From contig NZ_CANMVP010000004.1 of the NCBI RefSeq assembly GCF_947501385.1, forward strand, positions 62,001 through 126,000: DNA of 64,000 nt. Reading direction: 5' to 3'. The notes beneath the pieces are model-generated. The model was given only the letters and a program-made list of their open reading frames with translations, had not been told where the DNA came from and did no database searches. Origin of the DNA: an uncultured Polaribacter sp. GTDB taxonomy: Bacteria > Bacteroidota > Bacteroidia > Flavobacteriales > Flavobacteriaceae. The position numbers and the translations under genes are program-made. Below are positions 45,078 through 53,665 of this stretch, piece after piece (the stretch's first letter is position 1; every line of letters begins with the position of its first letter).

Positions 45078-46436
45078 ATGAACTCCAGAAGAAATTTTAT
45101 CAAGAAAACAGCCCTACTTGGTGCTGGTCTTTCCATACTTCCAAATTATACGTTTGGTATGGGAACTGTTCATAATGCCGATAAATTAAAAATAGGAATG
45201 ATTGGTGTTGGTTTGCGTGGAACAAATCATTTAAAAAATTTACTATTAAGAAATGATATCACCATTACAGCAATTTGTGATATTGATTCAAAAAGGACAA
45301 AAATTGCTGTAAATCATATAACAGAAAGCGGATCTAAAAAACCATTAGTTTTTGGGAAAGACGATTACGATTACAGGAATCTTTTAGCGCTAGATAATGT
45401 AGACGCTGTGGTAATCTCTACACCTTGGTTATGGCATACACTAATGGCTAAAGATACTATGAAAGCTGGTAAATATACAGGCTTAGAAGTTTCTGCTGCC
45501 AATACAATGGAAGAATGTTGGGATTTGGTAAACACTCATGAACAGACAGGATCTCATTTAATGATTCTAGAGAATGTGAATTATCGAAGAGATATTATGG
45601 CCGTATTAAATATGGTCAAACAAGATGTTTTTGGAGAATTATTGCATTTTAGATGTGGGTATCAACACGATTTAAGACACGTAAAATTTAATGATGGAAA
45701 AACAGCTTATGGTAAGGGTGTAGAATTCGGAGAAAAAGGTATTTCAGAAGCTGCTTGGAGAACACAGCACTCTGTTTTAAGAAATGCAGATGTATATCCT
45801 ACTCATGGTACTGGTCCCATAGCAGCAATGTGCGATATCAATAGAGGTAACAGATTTATGACTTTAACATCTACCGCTACTAAAAGCGTTGGATTGCATA
45901 ATTATATTGTAAAACATGGTGGGGAAAATCATCCAAATGCAAAGATAAAATTTAAATTAGGCGATATAATTACTTCTACCATAGAAACTACTAACGGAGA
46001 ATCTATCATTGTAACACATGATACAAATTCGCCAAGACCCTATTCACTAGGCTTTAGAGTTCAAGGAGCAAATGGCTTATGGGAAGTAGATGGTAATAGA
46101 ATTCATATTGATGGAAAAACAACACCACATGAATGGGAGAATGCAGATAATTGGTTAAAAAAATACGATCATCCATTATGGAAAAAATATGGCGAACTAG
46201 CAAACGGAGCTGGCCATGGAGGTATGGATTTTTTTGTAATGCACGCTTTTGTTGAAGCAGCAAAATTAAATGTAGCCCCACCAATGGATGCTTACGATGC
46301 CGCAGCTTGGAGTGCTATTACACCATTATCTGAAGCATCAATTGAAAACAACGGAGCACCACAAGATTTCCCGGATTTTACAAGAGGAAATTGGGTAAAG
46401 AGAAAGCCTTATCATTGGATAAAAGACACATTTTAA
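45078..46436 (+). CDS. GH109-like Gfo/Idh/MocA family protein with Tat signal
   Basis: The 452-residue protein has a twin-arginine signal (NSRRNFIKKTALLGAGLSIL). A Rossmann NAD-binding domain (KIGMIGVGLRGTNHLKNLL) and the C-terminal Gfo/Idh domain follow. Segments ENVNYRRDIMAVLNMVKQDVFGELLHFRCGYQHDLRHV, VYPTHGTGPIAAMCDINRGNRF and GHGGMDFFVMHAFVEAAKL match the GH109 group. Members of that group cleave alpha-N-acetylgalactosaminides by an NAD-dependent redox mechanism. Export by Tat allows folding with NAD bound before secretion. A role on N-acetylhexosamine-containing glycans fits the adjoining amino-sugar operon, but activity of individual GH109-like proteins varies. Weak pairing at 45001-45041 upstream may form a hairpin. 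Confidence 0.88.
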   Translation: MNSRRNFIKKTALLGAGLSILPNYTFGMGTVHNADKLKIGMIGVGLRGTNHLKNLLLRNDITITAICDIDSKRTKIAVNHITESGSKKPLVFGKDDYDYRNLLALDNVDAVVISTPWLWHTLMAKDTMKAGKYTGLEVSAANTMEECWDLVNTHEQTGSHLMILENVNYRRDIMAVLNMVKQDVFGELLHFRCGYQHDLRHVKFNDGKTAYGKGVEFGEKGISEAAWRTQHSVLRNADVYPTHGTGPIAAMCDINRGNRFMTLTSTATKSVGLHNYIVKHGGENHPNAKIKFKLGDIITSTIETTNGESIIVTHDTNSPRPYSLGFRVQGANGLWEVDGNRIHIDGKTTPHEWENADNWLKKYDHPLWKKYGELANGAGHGGMDFFVMHAFVEAAKLNVAPPMDAYDAAAWSAITPLSEASIENNGAPQDFPDFTRGNWVKRKPYHWIKDTF

Positions 46437-46461
46437 CCACTAAAATCATAAAACTAACATT

Positions 46462-47835
46462 ATGAAAAATAAAATTGTATTACTTTTTTTAATTATCATT
46501 AACCTAAGCTGCATGAGTTGTGGTGCTGGTTCTAATGAGAATGAAGAAGAAATTATCGATGAAACGCTAGCTGAAATTACCTATACAGCATCCTCTGATG
46601 TTATTTCAAATCCAGAAAGAGGATTTATGCATACCTGGAGTGTTCAATCAGAAGGTAATCCGCTTAGTTTAATCACACTTCATAGTTTAAAAAATGAAAA
46701 TGTAACTATTATTTTGCGTTTGTATTATTTAGAAGCATTTAAAAATTCCGATTTAAGTATAGCGCAATTAGATTTAATAAAAACTGATTTTGAAAGATTA
46801 AGAGAAGCGGGTATTAAGTGTGTATTGCGTTTTGCATATAATAGTAGTCAAGCGGATACAGATGCACCTTTAAGTAGTATATCATCTCATTTAGATCAAT
46901 TAAAACCAATTTTTACAGAGAATGCAGATGTTATTGCATTTGTGCAAGCAGGTTTTATTGGTTCTTGGGGTGAGTGGCATACTACAACAAATGGTTTAAA
47001 TACAACGGAAAATAGAACAGCGGTTGTTGGTAAACTTTTAGAAGTGCTACCTAAAGAGATTAAAATTCAATTAAGAACACCAAAATATAAACAAGAAGTT
47101 TTTAACTACTCAACCGCAATAGATGTTAATACAGGTTATGGAGAAACAGACATTGCACGTGTCGGTTTTCATAACGATTGTTTTTTAGCAAGTGTAAATG
47201 ACTATGGAACTTATGAAAATATTGCAGTAGAAAAAAGCTATATAAGCAGTGAAGCTTTGTATGTGCCTACTGGCGGTGAGACTTGTCCTCCAAGTGATAT
47301 TCCAACAGCAAGTTGTACTACTGCGCATGCAGAAATGGCACTCTTAAAGTGGACCTATTTAAATCTTGACTATTACGGGCCTGTATTAAATGTTTGGAGA
47401 AATAATGGTTGTTTTACAGATTTTCAAAAACAATTAGGATATAGGATTCTGTTAAAATCTGCAAGCTTAAAAAAAGAAGCAACTGTTGGTGGTAATTTTG
47501 AATTAAACACAGTTATAGACAATGTAGGTTTTGCACCTGTATACAATGCTAAAAAAACATTTTTATTGTTTAGAGCAGTTAATGGTGGCATTATATATAA
47601 AAAAGAATTACAATTTGATATCCGAAAAGTAATACCAGCTGTAGATTACGATTTAAAGGAATCCGTAAGTCTTTCAGGAATTCCCTTAGGTAATTATGAA
47701 TTGCTTTTAAAAATTGAAGATGGTCACGATACTTTATCGAACAGACCAGAATATGCAATACAATTAGCAAATACCAATACTTGGGAAGCTACCAATGGGC
47801 TGAACAATTTATCTCACACTTTAACTATTAATTAA
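46462..47835 (+). CDS. DUF4874/DUF4832 domain lipoprotein
   Basis: The 457-residue lipoprotein has an N-terminal signal with cysteines at residues 17 and 20 (LSCMSC), the lipid site being either. Residues about 50-200 resemble DUF4874 (SNPERGFMHTWSVQ...VTIILRLYYLEAFKNSDLS, FERLREAGIKCVLRFAYN, VIAFVQAGFIGSWGEWHTTTNGL). Residues about 200-440 resemble DUF4832, ending in an immunoglobulin-like part (GGNFELNTVIDNVGFAPVYNAKKTFLLF). The GSWGEWH stretch with nearby acidic residues looks like a TIM-barrel glycosidase active face. No activity has been established for these families to my knowledge. It lies between the GH109-like and PKD genes and is the best candidate for a new enzyme of this locus. 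Confidence 0.82.
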   Translation: MKNKIVLLFLIIINLSCMSCGAGSNENEEEIIDETLAEITYTASSDVISNPERGFMHTWSVQSEGNPLSLITLHSLKNENVTIILRLYYLEAFKNSDLSIAQLDLIKTDFERLREAGIKCVLRFAYNSSQADTDAPLSSISSHLDQLKPIFTENADVIAFVQAGFIGSWGEWHTTTNGLNTTENRTAVVGKLLEVLPKEIKIQLRTPKYKQEVFNYSTAIDVNTGYGETDIARVGFHNDCFLASVNDYGTYENIAVEKSYISSEALYVPTGGETCPPSDIPTASCTTAHAEMALLKWTYLNLDYYGPVLNVWRNNGCFTDFQKQLGYRILLKSASLKKEATVGGNFELNTVIDNVGFAPVYNAKKTFLLFRAVNGGIIYKKELQFDIRKVIPAVDYDLKESVSLSGIPLGNYELLLKIEDGHDTLSNRPEYAIQLANTNTWEATNGLNNLSHTLTIN

Positions 47836-47862
47836 AATTTTTAATCTTAAAATAAATATATC

Positions 47863-48705
47863 ATGAAAAAAATTAATTTTTTCTGCTTTTTTATCGCATT
47901 TTCATTGCTTATGAGTTGTGGAGATGATACAGAAGTAGACACAACAGAAAATATTGTAGCTGATTTTTCATTTACTAGCGATAGAAGTACATTTACTTTT
48001 ACAAACCTTTCTGAAGGAGCCACCAGTTATAAATGGGATTTTGGAGATCTTTATTTTTATTCTTATGAAGAAAATCCAGTGTATAGTTATGATATTAAAG
48101 GCGGAGAATTAACAGTTACTTTAACTGCTTATAATGACGCTGGAGGTGAAGTATATACTTCCAAATCTATCGTTGCTCCAATAGTTATAACTACTGACAT
48201 AGAAATAGATGGTGATTTTGAAGAATGGGATGTAGTACCGTATTCAGAAGAATTTCCAGATGCTACCATTAAAAAAATGAAGTTTTATACTAAAGGAGCC
48301 AATATCAGTATCTATTTTGAAGGAAATAAAGACATGACTTTAGAAGTAGTTGATATGCAATTTAATACTGATGGAAACAGAGATACAGGATATACGGAGC
48401 GCTGGATGAGTCTTGGTGCAGATTATTTATTTGAAGGTTCTTTATCAGGACAAATCCCTTTATTCTCCCATTCAGGTGTAGGTGGCGGCTTTAGTTATAA
48501 TTGGATTGGACCACAAGATAGTTTTGAAACATCGGGTGTTATTTCTCTTGATGATGAGACGAATGCCATTGAATTTAGTTTTCCAAAAAGTATATTTGGA
48601 ACATTAGGAGGTGATACTCTTGAACTAGGAATATGGTTGAATTGGGGAGCAGAATTCATTCCTAAAGATGTTAGTGGACAGCCAATTATTATATATCTTA
48701 AATAG
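47863..48705 (+). CDS. PKD-domain lipoprotein, probable surface glycan-binding protein
   Basis: The 280-residue lipoprotein has its lipid cysteine at residue 19 (LLMSC). Residues about 30-105 are a PKD domain (VADFSFTSDRSTFTFTNLSEGATSYKWDFGD). The rest begins IEIDGDFEEWDVVPYSEEFP, a pattern seen in CBM9/DOMON-like sugar-binding domains, and continues with beta-strands to an end in GQPIIIYLK. It occupies the place of an SGBP in this locus and would bind glycan at the surface. It follows the DUF4832 gene by 27 bases and is terminated by the strong hairpin at 48738. The C-terminal family call is tentative. Confidence 0.78.
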   Translation: MKKINFFCFFIAFSLLMSCGDDTEVDTTENIVADFSFTSDRSTFTFTNLSEGATSYKWDFGDLYFYSYEENPVYSYDIKGGELTVTLTAYNDAGGEVYTSKSIVAPIVITTDIEIDGDFEEWDVVPYSEEFPDATIKKMKFYTKGANISIYFEGNKDMTLEVVDMQFNTDGNRDTGYTERWMSLGADYLFEGSLSGQIPLFSHSGVGGGFSYNWIGPQDSFETSGVISLDDETNAIEFSFPKSIFGTLGGDTLELGIWLNWGAEFIPKDVSGQPIIIYLK

Positions 48706-48737
48706 AAACCTTAAGTTTTTGTGAATAAATGATATAA

Positions 48738-48775
48738 AAATTAACGGTGACAACTTTTATTGTCACCGTTAATTT
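48738..48775 (+). terminator. Strong hairpin ending the SusCD-GH109-DUF4832-PKD transcript
   Basis: A perfect 16-base stem, AAATTAACGGTGACAA at 48738-48753 and TTGTCACCGTTAATTT at 48760-48775, encloses a six-base loop. It is 32 bases after the PKD gene stop. Following bases are only weakly T-rich (CCCTAATTATTTT), but the stem is long and symmetric and could act in both directions. Confidence 0.7.
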
Positions 48776-48908
48776 CCCTAATTATTTTAAAAATTATCAA
48801 ACAAGTTGAATTCCAAAAAATTCAGACATGTTATAATGATGCTAAATCTAAATACATTATAAGACATCAAAAATTATAGAAATGAATATGAATTAAAATA
48901 CATATAAA

Positions 48909-49820
48909 ATGAAAACAAAATTACTTAATGCTGTTTTTATAGCAAGTTGCATATTCAGTTATGCGCAAACCACTGTAAATTCTAACGTTACAGGAAGAAT
49001 ATGGATGGATCGAAATTTAGGAGCAACAGGTATACCTACAAGTATTGACGACATTGAAAATGCTGGAGATATATATCAATGGGGAAGAGACACAGATGGT
49101 CATCAACTTAGAACAGCTAGTCTTACTTTGGGACCAGTAGCAGCAGGTACAGAAAGTTCTAATACAATTCATTTAAATTCTTGGGATTGGCCTGCAGATT
49201 GGCTAATTACACAAGATGCAACACGTTGGCTAGATACTGGAGGAACTGAAGATCCGTGTACAGCAGTATCAACTGATTTTAGATTACCTACTGCAACAGA
49301 ATTTCAGGCAGAAATAACCGCACATTCAATTACAAATGCTGAAAGCGCATTTGCAAGTATTTTAAAATTGCCATATACAGGTTATCGAGGATATTATGAT
49401 GGTGTTATCTATAATTACAATACAGAAGGTTGGTATTGGACTAGTACATCAGATGCTGGAGTCTCTAGCCGTTTTTATTTTAATGGAACTGATGCAAATA
49501 TGGGCACTTACAATAGAGCAGCGGGCATGGCAGTACGTTGTATTAAAAAAGAAACTACAGCTAGTGTAAATGACGAACTTTTATTAGGTTTTGAAATGTA
49601 CCCAAATCCAGCTATTTCTTCGAGCAAAATTAGTTTTAAAGTTTCCGATGTAGTTAAAAACGTAGAAATTTTTGTGTATGATCTTACTGGTAAACTAATT
49701 CATACACAAAAAGATGCGTCTAGAACCATACATTTAAAAGAGGCCTCAAAAGGAATGTATTTCGTTAAATTTATTTTAGACAACAAGAATACAGTTGTTA
49801 AAGAATTAATCATTAAATAA
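48909..49820 (+). CDS. FISUMP-type protein with T9SS sorting domain
   Basis: The 303-residue protein has a signal peptide (about SYAQ) and a central region of the Fibrobacter-succinogenes-major-paralogous type (GRIWMDRNLGAT, DIYQWGRDTDGHQ, DFRLPTATEFQAEI, GYYDGVIYNYNTEGWYWTSTSD, AAGMAVRCIKK). This fold resembles FGE/C-type lectin beta domains. The C-terminus (FEMYPNPAISSSKISFKV...KGMYFVKFILDNKNTVVKELIIK) is a type IX sorting domain. It is therefore secreted or surface-fixed. Its own transcript is likely because a hairpin precedes it. A binding role for protein or glycan substrates is plausible, but no function is known for the fold. Confidence 0.82.
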   Translation: MKTKLLNAVFIASCIFSYAQTTVNSNVTGRIWMDRNLGATGIPTSIDDIENAGDIYQWGRDTDGHQLRTASLTLGPVAAGTESSNTIHLNSWDWPADWLITQDATRWLDTGGTEDPCTAVSTDFRLPTATEFQAEITAHSITNAESAFASILKLPYTGYRGYYDGVIYNYNTEGWYWTSTSDAGVSSRFYFNGTDANMGTYNRAAGMAVRCIKKETTASVNDELLLGFEMYPNPAISSSKISFKVSDVVKNVEIFVYDLTGKLIHTQKDASRTIHLKEASKGMYFVKFILDNKNTVVKELIIK

Positions 49821-49996
49821 AATTTGGTTGAAAATGTAAAATACAACTAGATTTAAAATTTAGTGTGATATCTAATTTTCTGAAAAGTAAAAAATACAAT
49901 TTATGATAAAAAATCACTAAATAAATTCGGAGTAAGAAATTAATTTAATAGAGGTCAGTAGCTAGTTACTTATTAAAAATAATAATTAACTAACAA

Positions 49997-50152
49997 TGTC
50001 TGGTTGAGCATTGCCGAGAAGCAAAAGATATTTTGCGCCGAAGGTAGCTAGCGAAGCTATCGAGACCTCATTAAAACCTCTCGACTGCGCTCGAGGAGAC
50101 ATTACGTCATTCCAATCGTTTGATAATTATTTTTCTAGGATCCGAACGGACA
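49997..50152. mobile_element. MITE-like 156-bp repeat, copy B
   Basis: The ends are TGTCTGGTTGA and TCCGAACGGACA, near-inverted. Core blocks CTCATTAAAACCTCTCGA and GAGGAGACATTACGTCATTC are identical to copy A at 30683-30838, and the length is identical. It sits in the 420-base gap between the FISUMP gene and the DUF5009 gene. The rest of that gap is AT-rich with no further feature I can support. Confidence 0.6.
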
Positions 50153-50240
50153 ATAACAAATGATTGAAACACCTGACAAACATTGCTTTAAAATTTGTAC
50201 TTAGTATGTATTTAACTACTGATCTCTATAATTTAAAATT

Positions 50241-51344
50241 ATGAATCCTATTTCTACAAAAAATAACAGACTTTTATCCATAGATGTTTTAAGAGGCTTT
50301 GATATGTTCATCATTATTTTTGCAGATCGTTTTTTTTATAATCTACATGAAGGCGCAAATACTAAAATAACAGCTGCTTTAGCCAAACAATTTGAGCATC
50401 CAGAATGGTTTGGTTTTCATTTTTATGACATTGTAATGCCACTTTTTCTTTTTGTTGTTGGAGTAGTAATTCCTTTTTCTATGGAAAGAAGAGTACAAGA
50501 AATTGGCAATAAAGCGAAACTTTATCCGCATATTATAAGACGTTTTGTGATTCTATTTATTTTGGGTTGGATCGTTCAAGGAAATTTACTGGCTTTAGAC
50601 ACAGAAAAATTTCAAATTTTTAGCAATACCCTTCAAGCAATTGCGGTAGGATATTTCTTTTCTTGTATAGCCTACATTCATTTGAGCAAAAATGGTAGGT
50701 ATCTGCTTTTTGCAGCTTGTCTTGTTGTGTATGCTTTAATATTAGAGTTTGCTCATGTGCCTGAAATGGGTACTAGCAAATTACTCCCAAACAAAAATAT
50801 TGCGCTATATATTGATAGATTTGTTTTTGGCGATTTTGATGATGGGTATCAATATACTTGGTTGTTAAGTGGTTTAGGTTTTATTGCGACTACATTATCT
50901 GGTTTGTTTGCAGGAGAAGTACTTCGCTCTAAAATACCTAGAGAAAAAATAGCACGTAATCTTATCTACATCGGAATTATTGCAATAATATTAGGATTGC
51001 TATTAAATATTTGGCATCCCATCATAAAAAAATTATGGAACAGCTCTTTTGTGCTATTTTCTTCAGGAATATGTTTTTTATTACTAGCACTATTTTATTG
51101 GATTATCGACGTAAAAGGCTATACGAAATGGACAAAACCTTTAAAAATTATCGGTATCAATGCTATTACCGCTTATGTTATTTCTCATGTCATCAATTTT
51201 CCAGAGCTAGCAAAACAAGTACTGTTTGGTTTTGAACACTATTTAGGGGGTTATTATAATGCTTTTGCAACTGTGGGAGGTTTCGGAATCATTTATCTCT
51301 TATTATGGTACATGCATAAAAACAATACCTACATTAAAATTTAA
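50241..51344 (+). CDS. DUF5009/HGSNAT-like membrane acyltransferase
   Basis: The 367-residue protein has about 9-10 hydrophobic segments. The N-terminal NRLLSIDVLRGFDMFIIIFADRFF, followed by GFHFYDIVMPLFLFVVGVVIPFSMERR, is the pattern of the acyltransferase-3-like/heparan-alpha-glucosaminide N-acetyltransferase relatives (DUF5009). Family members are thought to acetylate amino sugars across the inner membrane, which would fit with NagB and the GH109-like enzyme. No acceptor is known. It is followed 20 bases later by the broken lipoprotein gene and preceded by the MITE-like element, which may separate it from the rest of the locus. Confidence 0.85.
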   Translation: MNPISTKNNRLLSIDVLRGFDMFIIIFADRFFYNLHEGANTKITAALAKQFEHPEWFGFHFYDIVMPLFLFVVGVVIPFSMERRVQEIGNKAKLYPHIIRRFVILFILGWIVQGNLLALDTEKFQIFSNTLQAIAVGYFFSCIAYIHLSKNGRYLLFAACLVVYALILEFAHVPEMGTSKLLPNKNIALYIDRFVFGDFDDGYQYTWLLSGLGFIATTLSGLFAGEVLRSKIPREKIARNLIYIGIIAIILGLLLNIWHPIIKKLWNSSFVLFSSGICFLLLALFYWIIDVKGYTKWTKPLKIIGINAITAYVISHVINFPELAKQVLFGFEHYLGGYYNAFATVGGFGIIYLLLWYMHKNNTYIKI

Positions 51345-51363
51345 CTTTAAAAGACAACCCATC

Positions 51364-51768
51364 ATGAAAAAAATAGCACAAATAATTGTAAGTTTTAGTT
51401 TCTTTATGATTGCTTGTAGCGGTGGAGTGAGCTTTCATGAAGAGGACCCAATTGCTGATGATCCAATTTTAAATAAAGGAGGTGTTTCAGAATTCACAAA
51501 GGTACAACCCATGACTGGTATTGTTGTTTGAGATGGAAACGATCAATACAAATATCAAACTTTAGCACGTATAAAAGAAGCCAGCCTTAATACAGGCTAT
51601 AAATTTGAAATAACAAAATTTGAAAAACCGAATACTACATCTCTTAAAACTTTACAGCCAAATCAAGAAAGCGTATTCACTATAAATAATATTGGTGATG
51701 AAACTCTAATAATCACCTGCGATAGATTGTTAAGCGGACAAGTTCTCGATTTTAAAAAATCATATTAA
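51364..51768 (+). pseudogene. Small lipoprotein gene interrupted by one in-frame TGA
   Basis: An ATG at 51364 opens MKKIAQIIVSFSFFMIACSG, a lipoprotein signal with Cys18. The frame reads to QPMTGIVV and then meets TGA at codon 56 (51529-51531). The same frame continues with protein-like sequence (DGNDQYKYQTLARIKEASLN, then NNIGDETLIITCDRLL) to a TAA at 51766. Codon 56 is one change away from TGG, which would give VVWDGN. The full product would be 134 residues. It may be a nonsense mutation, a sequencing error or a decayed remnant of a larger glycan-related lipoprotein. I do not recognise the family, though the PMTGIV start recalls the N-terminus of DUF4832-type glycan proteins. Confidence 0.65.
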
Positions 51769-51928
51769 ACCGAATTTCTATTGAAAGCCATAAGAACTCT
51801 AAAAGGATACACAAATAACATTTGAAACGAGTTTATTCTTAAATTTACCAGTACATGTTTTAAATCTCAATTTTTAGAATCTGTTTAGCCATGGACTAGC
51901 TAAAAGAATGCACAATCCTTTCTTAAGA

Positions 51929-53356
51929 TTACCATTGATAAGGTACGGTTCCCGTTGAATCAACCGTATGTCCCCACTTCTCTATGTATGTTTGTCCTGG
52001 CAAAAATGCATCATCTAAACGATTGAGTTTTTCTTCAAGTAATTTTTCTAAGTTTTTAGAAATGCTATTATAAGTAGGGTTTTCTATCAAATTATTTAAT
52101 TGATACGGGTCTGCAACATTATCAAACAGCAACCATTCGCCCTCTAAATCTTTGGCATAGGTATGTGTTTTTGTGATAATGCCTCTAAATTCTTTTCCTC
52201 CATTTTTTCTCTTCCATTGGCCAAATGGTTGAATGCATGCAACCAAAGATGCTTTTCTATGATCCTCTTTTTTTTCAAGAATGATATCTGTAATATTCTC
52301 ACCGTCTAACCCTTTGGGAATACTTATACCAGACATTCCTAACATAGTGGGTAGTATATCTAGGGTATTTAATAAGAAATCACTTTTCTTTCCTTCTTTT
52401 CCAAATAAAGCTGGATATTTAAGAATAAAAGGCACCTTAGCTGATTCTTCATAGATTTGTTGTTTTTTCTTTTTACCATGACTATTGATCATATCGCCAT
52501 GGTCTGATGTAAAAACGAAAATGGTATTATTTTCAATATTACTTCGCTTAATGGCGTCCTGTAACTGTTGTATGTAACTATCTAGCGCAGAACAATGCGC
52601 ATAATATCCCTTTAATAGGGTTTTTGTATTTTCAGCTAATTCTTCTGGAACGTTTGGTCTTAATTGTATGTCCACATTTTTGTATACATCCTGAAATTCT
52701 TTAGGCGCAGTTTGATACGGTGCATGAGGTGGTCCCCATGCGAGGATCAATGAAAAAGGCTTTTTACTTTTTGACTGTTTTTCTATATAAGCAATGGCGT
52801 CTTTTGTTTGAGCTTCTGCATCGTAACCTTCCCATTGATGTAGTTTGTCATCATTTCCCCAGTAGCTTGAGTTATGATACTTATGAGAGCACTCCAACGC
52901 TTTCCAATAATCGAAACCTTGTCTTCTTTCTTTGGGTATATATGCTGAACGACCATGACCATCTAGATGCCATTTTCCAATATAGGCAGTATGGTATCCT
53001 TCTTCTTTAAAGAGTTTTGCGAAACTATTAGCCTTAGGGTTTAGAGAAAGATCATTCATAAACATACCATTTTTTAATACATACAGACCAGTAAGTAACA
53101 TCGCCCTGTAGGGAGTACATACAGGGCTCGTGGAAACTGTATTTGTAAAACAAATTCCTTCGGAAGCAAGTTTGTCTAGATTGGGAGTTTTTACATTAGG
53201 ATTACCAGCATAGCCAGTTGATTGCGCCCGCCATTGATCAGCTAAAATAAATACGATATTAGGTTTTTTGATTTCATCGTTGTGCGTTTTTTCTGTTTTC
53301 TTGTGACAAGAAATAATAAATAAAGACAAGAATAATAAATAAAAAATAGTTTTCAT
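51929..53356 (-). CDS. Type I sulfatase lipoprotein (Cys-type), SusCD partner
   Basis: The 475-residue lipoprotein has lipid Cys17 (FIISC). The S1 sulfatase core includes NIVFILADQWRAQSTGY and the formylglycine motif SPVCTPYRAMLLTG with Cys80. GKWHLDGHGR, GPPHAPY and FTSDHGDMINSHGKKKK (metal ligands) follow. The CxPYR variant, with Tyr for Thr, occurs in some S1 subfamilies. It lies after the SusC-SusD pair on the same strand, but a terminator after SusD means it may have its own transcript. It would desulfate oligosaccharides in the envelope. It depends on an FGE. Subfamily and substrate are not assigned. Confidence 0.92.
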   Translation of the reverse strand: MKTIFYLLFLSLFIISCHKKTEKTHNDEIKKPNIVFILADQWRAQSTGYAGNPNVKTPNLDKLASEGICFTNTVSTSPVCTPYRAMLLTGLYVLKNGMFMNDLSLNPKANSFAKLFKEEGYHTAYIGKWHLDGHGRSAYIPKERRQGFDYWKALECSHKYHNSSYWGNDDKLHQWEGYDAEAQTKDAIAYIEKQSKSKKPFSLILAWGPPHAPYQTAPKEFQDVYKNVDIQLRPNVPEELAENTKTLLKGYYAHCSALDSYIQQLQDAIKRSNIENNTIFVFTSDHGDMINSHGKKKKQQIYEESAKVPFILKYPALFGKEGKKSDFLLNTLDILPTMLGMSGISIPKGLDGENITDIILEKKEDHRKASLVACIQPFGQWKRKNGGKEFRGIITKTHTYAKDLEGEWLLFDNVADPYQLNNLIENPTYNSISKNLEKLLEEKLNRLDDAFLPGQTYIEKWGHTVDSTGTVPYQW

Positions 53357-53587
53357 TTTATTTAAATTTAGTTGCGAATTTAAAAATGCCTTCTAAGACT
53401 TATATAGAAATTATTTTTGTATGTTTAGTTCTAAGTTTTTCAGTGAAAAAAATACCTAATGATCTAGAAATTGATTGTAGATTTCTTAAGTTGCAATTTA
53501 CCAAATTTAAATATTTAGAAGTATTATAGTCAAATATTCCATTAACTTTTAAAAATATTTTCAGCAATCTTTAGCTAGTTTGTTACT

Positions 53588-53622
53588 AAAAAAAGGTTGC
53601 TTAAAAAAGATTTTAAGCAACC
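53588..53622 (-). terminator. Rho-independent terminator of the SusCD operon (minus strand)
   Basis: On the minus strand GGTTGCTTAAAA pairs with TTTTAAGCAACC (53595-53622) and is followed by seven T residues (53588-53594). It lies about 45 bases past the SusD stop. The rest of the 309-base gap to the sulfatase gene is AT-rich and likely holds the sulfatase promoter. Confidence 0.85.
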
Positions 53623-53665
53623 AATAAATTAAAACGAATTTATACAAGTCAACTAAATAATTTTC

